Assembly (NCBI RefSeq): GCF_015557635.1
Contig: NZ_JADNOP010000001.1
Location: 347,582-411,581 of the forward strand
DNA length: 64,000 nt
Origin: Fusicatenibacter saccharivorans
Lineage (GTDB): Bacteria > Bacillota > Clostridia > Lachnospirales > Lachnospiraceae
Direction: 5' to 3'
Shown: positions 26,912 to 34,083 of the stretch, one piece after another
How the letters are laid out: each line of letters starts with the position of its first letter
Numbering within the stretch: position 1 is the stretch's first letter
Notes under the pieces: generated by a model
What the model was told of the DNA's origin: nothing
What the model saw: only the letters and a program-made list of their open reading frames with translations
Database searches by the model: none
Program-made: the position numbers and the translations under genes

Positions 26912-28699
26912 TTATTCTTCGATTTTTCTTCTTAAATAGCTTCCCACCATATGGGAAAAGTTGCGGATGTCGCGCGCATATGCGAAATCCTTGCCGAAAA
27001 TCTTCTGCTCCGCCATAAGCTCCGTCTCCTCGCCTACAAAGACCCCAAGCACCGAGACACCCTGCTGCCTAAGGCGCCGCACCTCAGTTGCCGTGTCATG
27101 CAGCGCATAGTCATCCCGGTACGGCTTTGGATTTCTCGCATTCGGCCGGTTCACCAGCACATCGTACGGCTTTCCGTCGCTTAAGAGGATCAGCAGCTTC
27201 CGGTCCTCCTGGCGTTTTAAAAGATCCATCCCCGCCGCCTTGACAGCAAGCCCGTCGCGGTTGTTTGATGATGTAATATACTCAAAAATATTGCTGTTCT
27301 TCTCCCGCGGATCGTCGTAATCGCGCATCCGGTGCAGAATCGTGTAATCCCAGAACGTACAGAAGCTCATCACGCGGAACGGGATGTGCAGGCGGCTTAA
27401 GGTCTCCGCCAGAATGTACGTCTGCAGTGTCACATTCTCCTGGCGCGGCCGCTGGGAACCGCTCGCATCCACGAGAATATCCACGACAAAATCCAGCGAA
27501 TTCCGCCGCTGCTCCAGCCGGAACAGATCCGCATTCTGACTCCGTCCCACCTTCCACATCCGCGCGGGCTGTAAAATTCCGTGGTCTGCATCTGCAAACG
27601 ACTGGTCCTCCTGCAGCAGCATCGCTTTTTTCAGTTCCTGATACAGCAGCGAAATGTTCTGCCGCACCGCGCGGTGCTGGTCGTAATAGGCATGAAGGTT
27701 TTTATCCTTCTGCTTCTGCGCGTAGGAGAGCTGATAATACTTTCCGACCGGATTTTTCAGCACACCCTCCGTGTAATAGAGGCTGCAGTCGCTGTGGATG
27801 CCGCGGCAGAGCTGGTAATTCCGGCTTTTCTCCTCACTCTCCGAGAGCCACGTTTTTCCGTAATTGCGCTGAATGTACTGATACATCCGTGCCAGCGCTT
27901 TCTCATCAACGACAACGACCTTTTTGGTATCGCTTCCCGCTGTTTTTTCTTTCTTCTCTTCCGCCTCTTTTGATGTGAAATTTGTCATATCAAGCGAAAC
28001 TCGCTCCAGATATGTCTCGAGCCCGTCCTCGTACAGTTCCTCCGAAATGAAATCCTTCCAGGAATACTCGGTGAGCTCCTCGATCGTTACCGCAAGAACC
28101 GAGGCAAGATCACCGTGCTTTTTCACAAATGCGGGATCGACGACCTTATTGTACAGCTCGTCCGTCACCCGGATCAGTTCCATTGTATCCGCTGTTTCGG
28201 ATGCGTGCTTCAGCAGCTCCATCCACTCCCGCGTTTTCCCCGAGTATGAAGGGCTTTTTTCCTCGTCCTCCTCTCTTCTTCCGCGCAGATACTCCAGTTT
28301 CAGGCGCCCTGTCTCATTTTTGGATAAAGATTCAAACGAGTGGTCCAGTATTTCCTCCGCTGCTCTCCTTCGAAAGCCCTTGACACCGGGGCGCTCGCTT
28401 TCGAGCCGCTTCGATACGGCCTCCTCCGTCACCAGCTGGGCGAGCATCATCAGTTCTCCCTCCGCTGCGCCGCTGTAAACCTTCTTCACCAGATACAGGC
28501 TGTAGGCTTCCCGATCAAAGTAACACGAAAAGGCACCCTGGCGGATCGTATCGTACAGCACCGTATCCGGCTCTTTCGCATACCGCTCCACGTCCGGGTT
28601 CAGCTTCAGCGTGTAGTCGCCGCTGACGGTCCAGACGAGATTGCGGATCCGGCTCTCCAGCTCCATCTCATGCGTTTTTAATGTTTCCTCTGTCACCAT
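26912..28699 (-). CDS. VWA-domain protein, CobT/NorD-like partner of a MoxR ATPase
   Basis: A 595-residue cytoplasmic protein. The N-terminal two thirds are helical and charged, and the C-terminal part is a von Willebrand A domain with MIDAS motif DASGS (about residue 415) and LLILLSDGKPYD. Such proteins act with MoxR-type AAA+ ATPases as metal-dependent chaperones that activate enzymes or insert cofactors. The start at 28699 is chosen because AGAGGAA lies just upstream and the ATPase stop is 11 bases away; an in-frame start 36 bases upstream would overlap the ATPase. The client enzyme is not evident. Confidence 0.85.
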   Translation of the reverse strand: MVTEETLKTHEMELESRIRNLVWTVSGDYTLKLNPDVERYAKEPDTVLYDTIRQGAFSCYFDREAYSLYLVKKVYSGAAEGELMMLAQLVTEEAVSKRLESERPGVKGFRRRAAEEILDHSFESLSKNETGRLKLEYLRGRREEDEEKSPSYSGKTREWMELLKHASETADTMELIRVTDELYNKVVDPAFVKKHGDLASVLAVTIEELTEYSWKDFISEELYEDGLETYLERVSLDMTNFTSKEAEEKKEKTAGSDTKKVVVVDEKALARMYQYIQRNYGKTWLSESEEKSRNYQLCRGIHSDCSLYYTEGVLKNPVGKYYQLSYAQKQKDKNLHAYYDQHRAVRQNISLLYQELKKAMLLQEDQSFADADHGILQPARMWKVGRSQNADLFRLEQRRNSLDFVVDILVDASGSQRPRQENVTLQTYILAETLSRLHIPFRVMSFCTFWDYTILHRMRDYDDPREKNSNIFEYITSSNNRDGLAVKAAGMDLLKRQEDRKLLILLSDGKPYDVLVNRPNARNPKPYRDDYALHDTATEVRRLRQQGVSVLGVFVGEETELMAEQKIFGKDFAYARDIRNFSHMVGSYLRRKIEE

Positions 28700-28710
28700 A
28701 CGTATTTCCT

Positions 28711-29622
28711 CTAAAAAATATCCTGCGGCGTCCACTCTTCCGGAATCCGCGTGCGCACAACATCCCGCACGATCTCTTTTTCAAACAGGTCAAAGCATTT
28801 ATTGACAATGCCGATCTGCACCGCAAGATACGGGGACAGCCCCTGGCGCATCGTACCGATCGCTCCGAACAGGCCGCGGAGGTCGAGCGCACGCGTGGTG
28901 ATTTCCGCCTGTTTTGCCTTTTTCTGCAGATCGAGGTAAAGACCGGCCAGCGCATCGCGTGCCGCCGGTTTCAGATCCGGGAATTTTGACTGCATCAGAT
29001 AAAACAGTGTCTCTTCCGTAAGCGACGGCATGTCAATCACCAGAAAGCGGGACACCAGCGCCTCGTTCAGCTCTCTCGTTCCCGCATAGCCGTAGTTCAT
29101 CGTTCCGATCATCCGCGCCGCCGGGTGAAGCGGAATTTTATCGTAGCCCGGCACATCGATAATGCGGCGGTAGTCGAGCGCGGCGTGAAGAACACTGACT
29201 GCATCGTTTTTCGCCATGTTGATCTCATCGAGAATGCCAAAACCGCCTTCCTCTGCACAGCGGTAAATGCTGCCCTTCCGGAGTGTGACCTCCTGGTTCT
29301 GGAACGTATCGGTTCCGATCAGCTCGGCACTTCCTGTGTTTACATGGAAGGAAACGTTGTACGTCGGTCTTCCGAAAACATACGCCAGTGTCTCTGCCAG
29401 CACGTTTTTTCCCGTTGCCTTCTCGCCGGTCAGCAGCAGATTTTCGCCCTGCAGCAGCGCGGCAATTGCCATCTCCAGAATCTCTTTTCCAAAAAACGGG
29501 ATTTCCGGCGTACTCATGCGGTTCTCTAAGCCCTCCGCCACCGGATAGCTCTCGCGGAATCTCCGCACGCTCTCAATTAACGCCCCGCTCACGCCCTGTT
29601 CCTGTAAAAATGAATCGTTCAT
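28711..29622 (-). CDS. MoxR-type AAA+ ATPase
   Basis: A 303-residue AAA+ protein. It has a Walker A of the form GEKATGKN (Asn in place of the usual Thr/Ser), Walker B GILDEINMA, sensor-type GTMNYGYAGTREL and an arginine-finger region ALVSRFLVIDMP. It pairs with the VWA protein downstream, as is typical of MoxR-VWA chaperone systems. The ATG at 29622 has a weak, distant GAGG site. A promoter, TTGCAG-17-TATACT, lies at 29673-29701. The Asn in Walker A may slow hydrolysis, or may be normal in this subfamily. Confidence 0.88.
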   Translation of the reverse strand: MNDSFLQEQGVSGALIESVRRFRESYPVAEGLENRMSTPEIPFFGKEILEMAIAALLQGENLLLTGEKATGKNVLAETLAYVFGRPTYNVSFHVNTGSAELIGTDTFQNQEVTLRKGSIYRCAEEGGFGILDEINMAKNDAVSVLHAALDYRRIIDVPGYDKIPLHPAARMIGTMNYGYAGTRELNEALVSRFLVIDMPSLTEETLFYLMQSKFPDLKPAARDALAGLYLDLQKKAKQAEITTRALDLRGLFGAIGTMRQGLSPYLAVQIGIVNKCFDLFEKEIVRDVVRTRIPEEWTPQDIF

Positions 29623-29672
29623 CTTCTATTTTTTAATCCTCTCTGTCGTTAAAATATCTTTTTGCTTCTACC

Positions 29673-29701
29673 AGTATACGGGATCTGCCTTTTTTCTGCA
29701 A
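29673..29701 (-). promoter_or_regulatory. Promoter of the MoxR/VWA operon
   Basis: TTGCAG (29696-29701) and TATACT (29673-29678), spacing 17. Confidence 0.6.
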
Positions 29702-29712
29702 GACCTGTCGGA

Positions 29713-29797
29713 CTTATAGTAATCCCCGAAAATAATGCAAAAAATTCGCGCTCTGCAGCACTGCCTTTTTTGCATTATTTTCGGGTCTTGCTATAGA
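29713..29797. repeat. MITE-like inverted repeat
   Basis: A perfect 20-base inverted repeat (29725-29744 with 29766-29785) has a 21-base loop. The arms extend imperfectly outward to TTATAGTAA and TTGCTATAG. Total 85 bases between two minus-strand genes. The A/T-flanked hairpin could also terminate, but the arm length and symmetric ends fit a small miniature element. Confidence 0.55.
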
Positions 29798-29816
29798 TTG
29801 AATTGAATTGAAACAT

Positions 29817-29860
29817 AAAGACACCGGAAAACAGGCTTTATCCCGTTTCCCGGCGTCTTA
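29817..29860 (-). terminator. Terminator of the radical SAM gene
   Basis: An imperfect stem of about 17 pairs, AAGACGCCGGGAAAC with its partner, read on the minus strand and followed by a short T-rich stretch. Confidence 0.6.
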
Positions 29861-29891
29861 TTTCTGTCATTGATTCAGTTCATGCATCGCA

Positions 29892-31349
29892 TTATCCGCG
29901 GATTCCGGAAAGAATTTCCTCTGTGGAAGCTTTTGCCTCCTCGTCCAGGTTCTCTTTCTTATAGTTCTCATATCTCTGTTTGTGATGCGGATTCTCTGCC
30001 CACAGCTCGTCTGCGGCTTTTTTCCACTCAGCAGCATACAGGTCACATTTTCCGCACAGATGCTCTGCGCTCTCCGGAGACTGCAGGTCGGTTGACTTCG
30101 CGCCGGTCTTCTCTACCATCTCACGCAGCAGTTCCGGATTTTCGAGCATCGGACATGGGCGCAGGTGGTTGCGGTTGAACGGCTGTCCATCGCGGTATGC
30201 CTGGAACAGCGGCTGCTGCAGTGCTTCGATCAGGGAAACTTCGTTGATGTTGGCGCCGGAGTAATGGATGAAAACACACGGCTCCACATCGCCGTTTGCA
30301 TTGATATGGCAGTAGTTTCTTCCTCCTGCGATACAGCCTCCGACGAACTCACCGTCGTTCTGGAAGTCCATAACAAAGATCTGTTTGTCGCTCTTATCGG
30401 AACGGATCTCACGCAGTCTGTGATAGATATATTTTCTCTGCTCAACCGTCGGCATCAGCTCCGGTGCAGCGTCCATGCCGACCGGCATGAAGTGGAAATA
30501 CCAGCTGTAACGGCATCCGTGCTCGATCAAAAGATCCAGGAACTCGTCACTTGTAACGGTCTCGAGGTTTGCTCTTGTGTAGCAGATGGAAGTACCAAAA
30601 AGCAGACCGTGTTTTTTCATCAGATCCATGGCTGCCAGAACTTTATCGAAAATACCCTCGCCGCGGCGTCCGTCGTTGACCTCCTCGAAGCCTTCCAGAG
30701 ACAGGGAGAAGGAGATATTGCCGAGCTTCTGAACCGCCTCACAGAACTCCTCGTCGATCAGGGTTCCATTGGTGAAGCAGTGGAATTCACAGTCATGATG
30801 CTCTTCTGCCAGACGCAGGATGTCTTTTTTGCGCACAAGCGGTTCGCCGCCGGTGAACATGTAGAAGTAGGTTCCCAGCTCTTTTCCCTGGCTTATGATA
30901 TCAGAAAGTTTCTCATAGGAAAGATTCAGCTTGTGGCCGTATTCTGCTGCCCAGCATCCGGTGCAGTGCAGGTTACAGGCACTTGTCGGGTCCATCAGCA
31001 TCGTCCATGGGATGTTGCAGTTGTATTTTTCACGGTTCATACGGATCTGTTTCGTTCCGACGAAAGCTGCCTGGAATCCCAGGTTCAAAGCAGTCATTTT
31101 GATCACCTGCGGATCCAGCTCGTCCAGTCCGCGGTTGACATACTGTACCCATTTGTTGTCCGGATTCTGCAGCATGGTGCGGATGTTGTCGAAGGTTTTC
31201 TCCGCAAACATATTTCCGGTAAATTTCTGTACAAAATCCGTCAGATTCAACAGCGCTTTTGTTCTGTCGTCTCCGTGATTCACATATTTTAAAACACCAT
31301 CGATCGCAGCGCCTGCAGCGGCTCTTTCTACTTTCATTTTTGCATCCAT
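29892..31349 (-). CDS. Radical SAM/SPASM domain protein
   Basis: A 485-residue [4Fe-4S] radical SAM protein of unknown substrate. An N-terminal helical domain (about 1-115) is followed by the cluster motif CNLHCTGC (CX3CX2C) near residues 125-132, the GGEP motif (TGGEPLV) and the radical SAM barrel. A C-terminal SPASM-like region has several cysteines (GGCIAGGRNYCHINANGDVEPC, then HLCGKCDLY). Many family members modify peptides or cofactors, but no precursor peptide is seen next to it. The gene is monocistronic and has a terminator. A relative without the cluster cysteines lies at 36446-37468. Confidence 0.88.
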   Translation of the reverse strand: MDAKMKVERAAAGAAIDGVLKYVNHGDDRTKALLNLTDFVQKFTGNMFAEKTFDNIRTMLQNPDNKWVQYVNRGLDELDPQVIKMTALNLGFQAAFVGTKQIRMNREKYNCNIPWTMLMDPTSACNLHCTGCWAAEYGHKLNLSYEKLSDIISQGKELGTYFYMFTGGEPLVRKKDILRLAEEHHDCEFHCFTNGTLIDEEFCEAVQKLGNISFSLSLEGFEEVNDGRRGEGIFDKVLAAMDLMKKHGLLFGTSICYTRANLETVTSDEFLDLLIEHGCRYSWYFHFMPVGMDAAPELMPTVEQRKYIYHRLREIRSDKSDKQIFVMDFQNDGEFVGGCIAGGRNYCHINANGDVEPCVFIHYSGANINEVSLIEALQQPLFQAYRDGQPFNRNHLRPCPMLENPELLREMVEKTGAKSTDLQSPESAEHLCGKCDLYAAEWKKAADELWAENPHHKQRYENYKKENLDEEAKASTEEILSGIRG

Positions 31350-31489
31350 TGTTCACGATCTCCTTTGTAATAGTTTAATATTTTCGCCCGGAATTGATCT
31401 GGTTTTGAATACCACATCCTGGCTTTTTCCCATTATATTCTCCATATTTGGAAAATACAACCCAAAATTCCCTCGTTTTGGACACATCA

Positions 31490-31519
31490 AAAAAAGTGTC
31501 CCACAAGGGAACACTTTTT
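31490..31519 (-). terminator. Terminator of the short cyclase gene
   Basis: AAAAAGTGTTCCC and its partner form an 11-base-pair stem, followed by a T run on the minus strand. Confidence 0.75.
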
Positions 31520-31579
31520 CCTGTTTTTCTCTTTCCGTTATATTTTACATTGCATTTTCAGATTCACACAAAGCATTTT

Positions 31580-32038
31580 CTAATTTTCGATCAGAACCGC
31601 GCGGATCGGTCCGCCGTACTGGTGTTTCTTTTTGACCGGAGCAGCCACAAGAAAATAATGACCCGAGGTCACTTTCTCCAGATTCAGATTTTCGACAATC
31701 ACCGTACCTTTTTTCAGCAGCTGCTGATGAACATCATTCCCCGATGTCTCATTTCCGACAGTTTCCTGCTCCACACCGAGCAGCACCAATTTTTTCTCTG
31801 CCAGGTAATCTGCCCCATCGCGTGTAATCTGCGCATCGCCGCGGATCAGAAGACGTTCACAGTCCTCTTCCATGACCTCCTCGAGCACTTCTCTTGTCAC
31901 TTTTCCCTCAAGCTCCGCCACCTGACAGATGCCAAGTGACCGATCGAGCGTCGTCTGCGCCGTTCCTTCCTCCGTCATCAGATGACGCGGCGCGTCCATT
32001 GCGGAAAACTGCTCTCCGGAAATGTCATATAATTTCAT
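31580..32038 (-). CDS. Short cyclase-family protein lacking the metal-binding segment
   Basis: A 152-residue relative of the cyclase / kynurenine formamidase family (usually about 200-220 residues). MKLYDIS matches the family N-terminus, and MDAPRHLMTEEGTAQTTLD and the C-terminal LLKKGTVIVENLNLE and GGPIRAVLIE match its later parts. The stretch between them, which normally holds the HXGTHXD metal motif, is absent: YDISGEQFS runs directly into AMDAPRHLM. The normal zinc site is therefore probably not formed. It may be a decayed gene or a divergent short subfamily. Confidence 0.65.
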   Translation of the reverse strand: MKLYDISGEQFSAMDAPRHLMTEEGTAQTTLDRSLGICQVAELEGKVTREVLEEVMEEDCERLLIRGDAQITRDGADYLAEKKLVLLGVEQETVGNETSGNDVHQQLLKKGTVIVENLNLEKVTSGHYFLVAAPVKKKHQYGGPIRAVLIEN

Positions 32039-32217
32039 ATTTTCCTATCCTCAAACCGGGAAACTCCCGTCTTTCTTTTTTCCAATATTTGCCGATACTG
32101 CCAGATTCTGCCGGCAGCCAAACCTTGTTTAGTATAGCCTATTTTCGGACGCTTTACAAGGCTCATTTCTGCAAAAATTCTGACTTTTATACAGCAATCC
32201 TATCTGCAATAAACAAT

Positions 32218-32246
32218 TTGTCATTTTCACTCCCCTGGTGTATAAT
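32218..32246 (+). promoter_or_regulatory. Strong plus-strand promoter of the candidate small RNA
   Basis: TTGTCA (32218-32223) and a perfect TATAAT (32241-32246), 17 bases apart, in a region where the flanking genes all lie on the minus strand. Confidence 0.75.
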
Positions 32247-32251
32247 AGAAA

Positions 32252-32348
32252 TATCCAAACGGTTACGCTATCTTTCAAAAGGGAGGGAAATCTTATGAAA
32301 CTCCGGCTAAGCCCGTGGATCTGCGCCACAGCTTCGCCGGAGTTTTTT
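32252..32348 (+). ncRNA. Candidate small RNA or orphan attenuator
   Basis: Starting from the promoter above, a transcript of about 97 bases would contain a purine-rich GGGAGGG site, an ATG at 32295, and then an extended hairpin. The hairpin pairs ACTCCGGC with GCCGGAGT, with inner AAGC/GCTT and GTGG/CCAC pairs, and is followed by TTTTTT at 32343-32348. The hairpin works as a terminator only on the plus strand. No plus-strand gene follows for 4 kb. The open frame from the ATG runs 48 codons into the antisense of the synthetase gene and resembles nothing known. Confidence 0.55.
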
Positions 32349-32361
32349 ACACTCTTCTGGT

Positions 32362-33696
32362 TTACGGAATCAGACGGTGAATGTCTCTTGGAAACAGGGA
32401 TGCGTTCCGCACATTTTCAAATCCGAGAAGCCGTGCCGTAAACCGCTCCAGCCCAAGACCGAGACCGCCGTGCGGAGGCATGCCGCAGCGGTGCATCATT
32501 AGATAGCTCTCAAACGCTTCCACATGCATGCCGCGGCTTTCGATCTTTTCCACCTGCTCCCGGTAATTGTGGATGCGCTGGCCGCCGGTCGTCACTTCAA
32601 GGCCGCGGAACAGAAGGTCAAAGCTTTCCGTCTCTGCCGGGTTTTCTCTGCTGTCCATCGCGTAGAACGGGCGCTTGGCGCTTGGATAATGTGTCACAAA
32701 TACGAAGTCACTGCCTGTCGTTTTCTTCACGTATTCGCACAGCAGTTTTTCCTCCTCCGGTTCAAAGTCCAGTTTCTCCGAAAAGGCTCTTTTGTATACG
32801 CGGCTCACCAGCTCTTTCGCCTCGGAAAAACGGATTCTCGGAATCTCCGTGATCACCGGCACCTCTGCTTTTAAAAGCGAAAGCTCCGCTCCGCATGTCT
32901 CCTGCAGCCGTCCAAATGTGTACCGCAGCATTTCCTGCTCCATCGCCATGATGTCCTCAAAATTCTCGATATAGCCCATCTCAAAGTCCACGCTTGTATA
33001 TTCGTTCAGATGACGCGCCGTGTCGTGCTTCTCCGCCCGGAAGACCGGTGCGATCTCGTAGACACGCTCGAAGACGCCGACCATCATCTGCTTGTAAAAC
33101 TGCGGGCTCTGCGCCAGATATGCCTGTTCGCCGAAATACGACAAAGAGAAGATATTAGCTCCGCCCTCGGCTCCCGCCGCTACGAGCTTCGGTGTGTGGA
33201 TTTCGGTGAAGTGCTGTCCATCCAGAAATTCGCGGAACGCCTGACAGATCTTTGCCTGGATCTGGAAAATCGCGCGCTCTTTTTCGTTGCGCAGCGTAAT
33301 TGGGCGATAGTCCAGCAGGTTCTCGATGGAAGTGTTGACCCGCTTCTGGTTGATGACAACCGGCGGTACTTCTTCCGGCTCGGAGAGGATTTCCACGTCT
33401 AACAGATGCAGGTCATACCCGCTTCTGGAACGCTCTTCACGGATCACCTCCGCGGTAAACCGGACACACGCCTCTTCTTTTAATTCCTCCAATGCAAACC
33501 GGGCATACGCCGGCTCGTACACGCACTGTACCATCTGCCGTTTCGTCCGAAGCAGCACAAATGCAAATGAGCTCATTTTTCGGATTTTGTAAATGCTTCC
33601 ATGCAGCCGCACGATTTCGCCGATGTGTGCTCCTAACTGCTCTGCTTCGAGTTCCTCTGTTTTTCTTACTTTTACGGTATTCATTTCTGTCTTCAT
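32362..33696 (-). CDS. aspS: Archaeal-type (probably non-discriminating) aspartyl-tRNA synthetase
   Basis: Charges tRNA with aspartate. The 444-residue protein has the short archaeal/eukaryal layout without the bacterial GAD insertion. An N-terminal OB-fold binds the anticodon (about 20-115). A class II core follows with motif 2 FRAEKHDTARHLNEYTSVDF and motif 3 GGLGLGLERF. LNEYTSVDFEMGY is typical of AspRS rather than AsnRS. In bacteria such enzymes often charge both tRNA-Asp and tRNA-Asn and work with GatCAB; that is inference here. The start is ATG 33696 (33684 is possible). The gene has its own promoter and a 350-base leader with a candidate Asp attenuator. Confidence 0.88.
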   Translation of the reverse strand: MKTEMNTVKVRKTEELEAEQLGAHIGEIVRLHGSIYKIRKMSSFAFVLLRTKRQMVQCVYEPAYARFALEELKEEACVRFTAEVIREERSRSGYDLHLLDVEILSEPEEVPPVVINQKRVNTSIENLLDYRPITLRNEKERAIFQIQAKICQAFREFLDGQHFTEIHTPKLVAAGAEGGANIFSLSYFGEQAYLAQSPQFYKQMMVGVFERVYEIAPVFRAEKHDTARHLNEYTSVDFEMGYIENFEDIMAMEQEMLRYTFGRLQETCGAELSLLKAEVPVITEIPRIRFSEAKELVSRVYKRAFSEKLDFEPEEEKLLCEYVKKTTGSDFVFVTHYPSAKRPFYAMDSRENPAETESFDLLFRGLEVTTGGQRIHNYREQVEKIESRGMHVEAFESYLMMHRCGMPPHGGLGLGLERFTARLLGFENVRNASLFPRDIHRLIP

Positions 33697-33728
33697 AGTC
33701 TTTTCTGCCTTTCTGTTCTGATTTTTCT

Positions 33729-33782
33729 TTATCGCCGCAAAATCAGCAGAAAATCCATATGGACATAATCTGTATGTCCCAT
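33729..33782 (-). CDS. Small leader ORF 2 (17 residues)
   Basis: An ORF encoding MGHTDYVHMDFLLILRR, beginning at an ATG with an AGAAGGG site about 10 bases upstream. It lies after the attenuator hairpin and 32 bases before the synthetase start. Its first codons form a hairpin, GGACATA/TATGTCC. It contains two Asp codons. It could couple translation to the synthetase or be fortuitous. Confidence 0.35.
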   Translation of the reverse strand: MGHTDYVHMDFLLILRR

Positions 33783-33832
33783 ACGATCACAACCCTTCTC
33801 TGATGTAAATTTCAAGTCATTCCCGCATGGAT

Positions 33833-33896
33833 AAAAAATGGCAAAGAAAAACCACACGGGGTATTTCTTTTTCTCCCAGTGTGGTTTCCCTTTGCC
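33833..33896 (-). terminator. Attenuator terminator in the aspS leader
   Basis: On the minus strand GGCAAAG and CTTTGCC close a long hairpin containing ACCACACTGGG paired with CCCCGTGTGGT. Six T follow at 33833-33838. It sits between the promoter and aspS, so readthrough is needed for synthetase expression. Confidence 0.85.
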
Positions 33897-33974
33897 TTAT
33901 CTTCCACACAGGTACAACACAATCAGCGCCTGTACCTGTGAAGTATAGTAGTCTTCACTTTGATACAAGCGCTA

Positions 33975-34019
33975 TCAATCGTCGTCCCTGTGCATCTGTA
34001 CGCTGTGCATCTCGTTCAT
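33975..34019 (-). CDS. Asp-rich leader peptide (14 residues)
   Basis: ATG at 34019, stop TGA at 33975-33977, followed at once by an in-frame TAG. The peptide is MNEMHSVQMHRDDD: the last three codons before the stop are GAC GAC GAT. A GAGG site lies nine bases before the ATG. The ORF starts about 26 bases after the predicted transcription start, and the first attenuator stem begins two bases after the stop codon. Asp codons next to the control hairpins of an aspartyl-tRNA synthetase gene are what a charging sensor would need. Confidence 0.65.
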   Translation of the reverse strand: MNEMHSVQMHRDDD

Positions 34020-34051
34020 CGTTGATAACCTCTGTTTCGTAGTTTTGTTGT

Positions 34052-34080
34052 ATTATAATTCTGCGTTCCGGTTTTGTCAA
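34052..34080 (-). promoter_or_regulatory. Consensus promoter of the aspS leader
   Basis: TTGACA (34075-34080) and TATAAT (34052-34057), both perfect, with 17 bases between. The start point should be near 34045. Confidence 0.85.
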
Positions 34081-34083
34081 CCC

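Larger units (their letters stand above)
33697..34045 (-). promoter_or_regulatory. Leader of the aspartyl-tRNA synthetase gene: candidate ribosome-mediated attenuator
   Basis: Read on the minus strand, the leader holds these elements in order. (1) A 14-codon ORF ending in three Asp codons. (2) A hairpin pairing 33962-33973 with 33925-33936, with inner stem GTGAAG/CTTCAC. (3) A competing 10-base-pair stem, 33931-33940 with 33907-33916. (4) A possible pairing of CCTGTGTGG with CCACACTGG that would break the terminator. (5) A long terminator hairpin at 33833-33896. No T-box consensus (GGTGGNACCGCG) is present. Confidence 0.65.

Noticed and set aside
32295-32441. 48-codon protein gene in the small RNA unit
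   Set aside because: Most of the frame lies after the terminator and inside the antisense of the synthetase gene; no similarity seen.
33697-34080. T-box riboswitch upstream of aspS
   Set aside because: The GGTGGNACCGCG antiterminator core and the stem I motifs were looked for on the minus strand and are absent; a leader ORF with Asp codons explains the terminator better.
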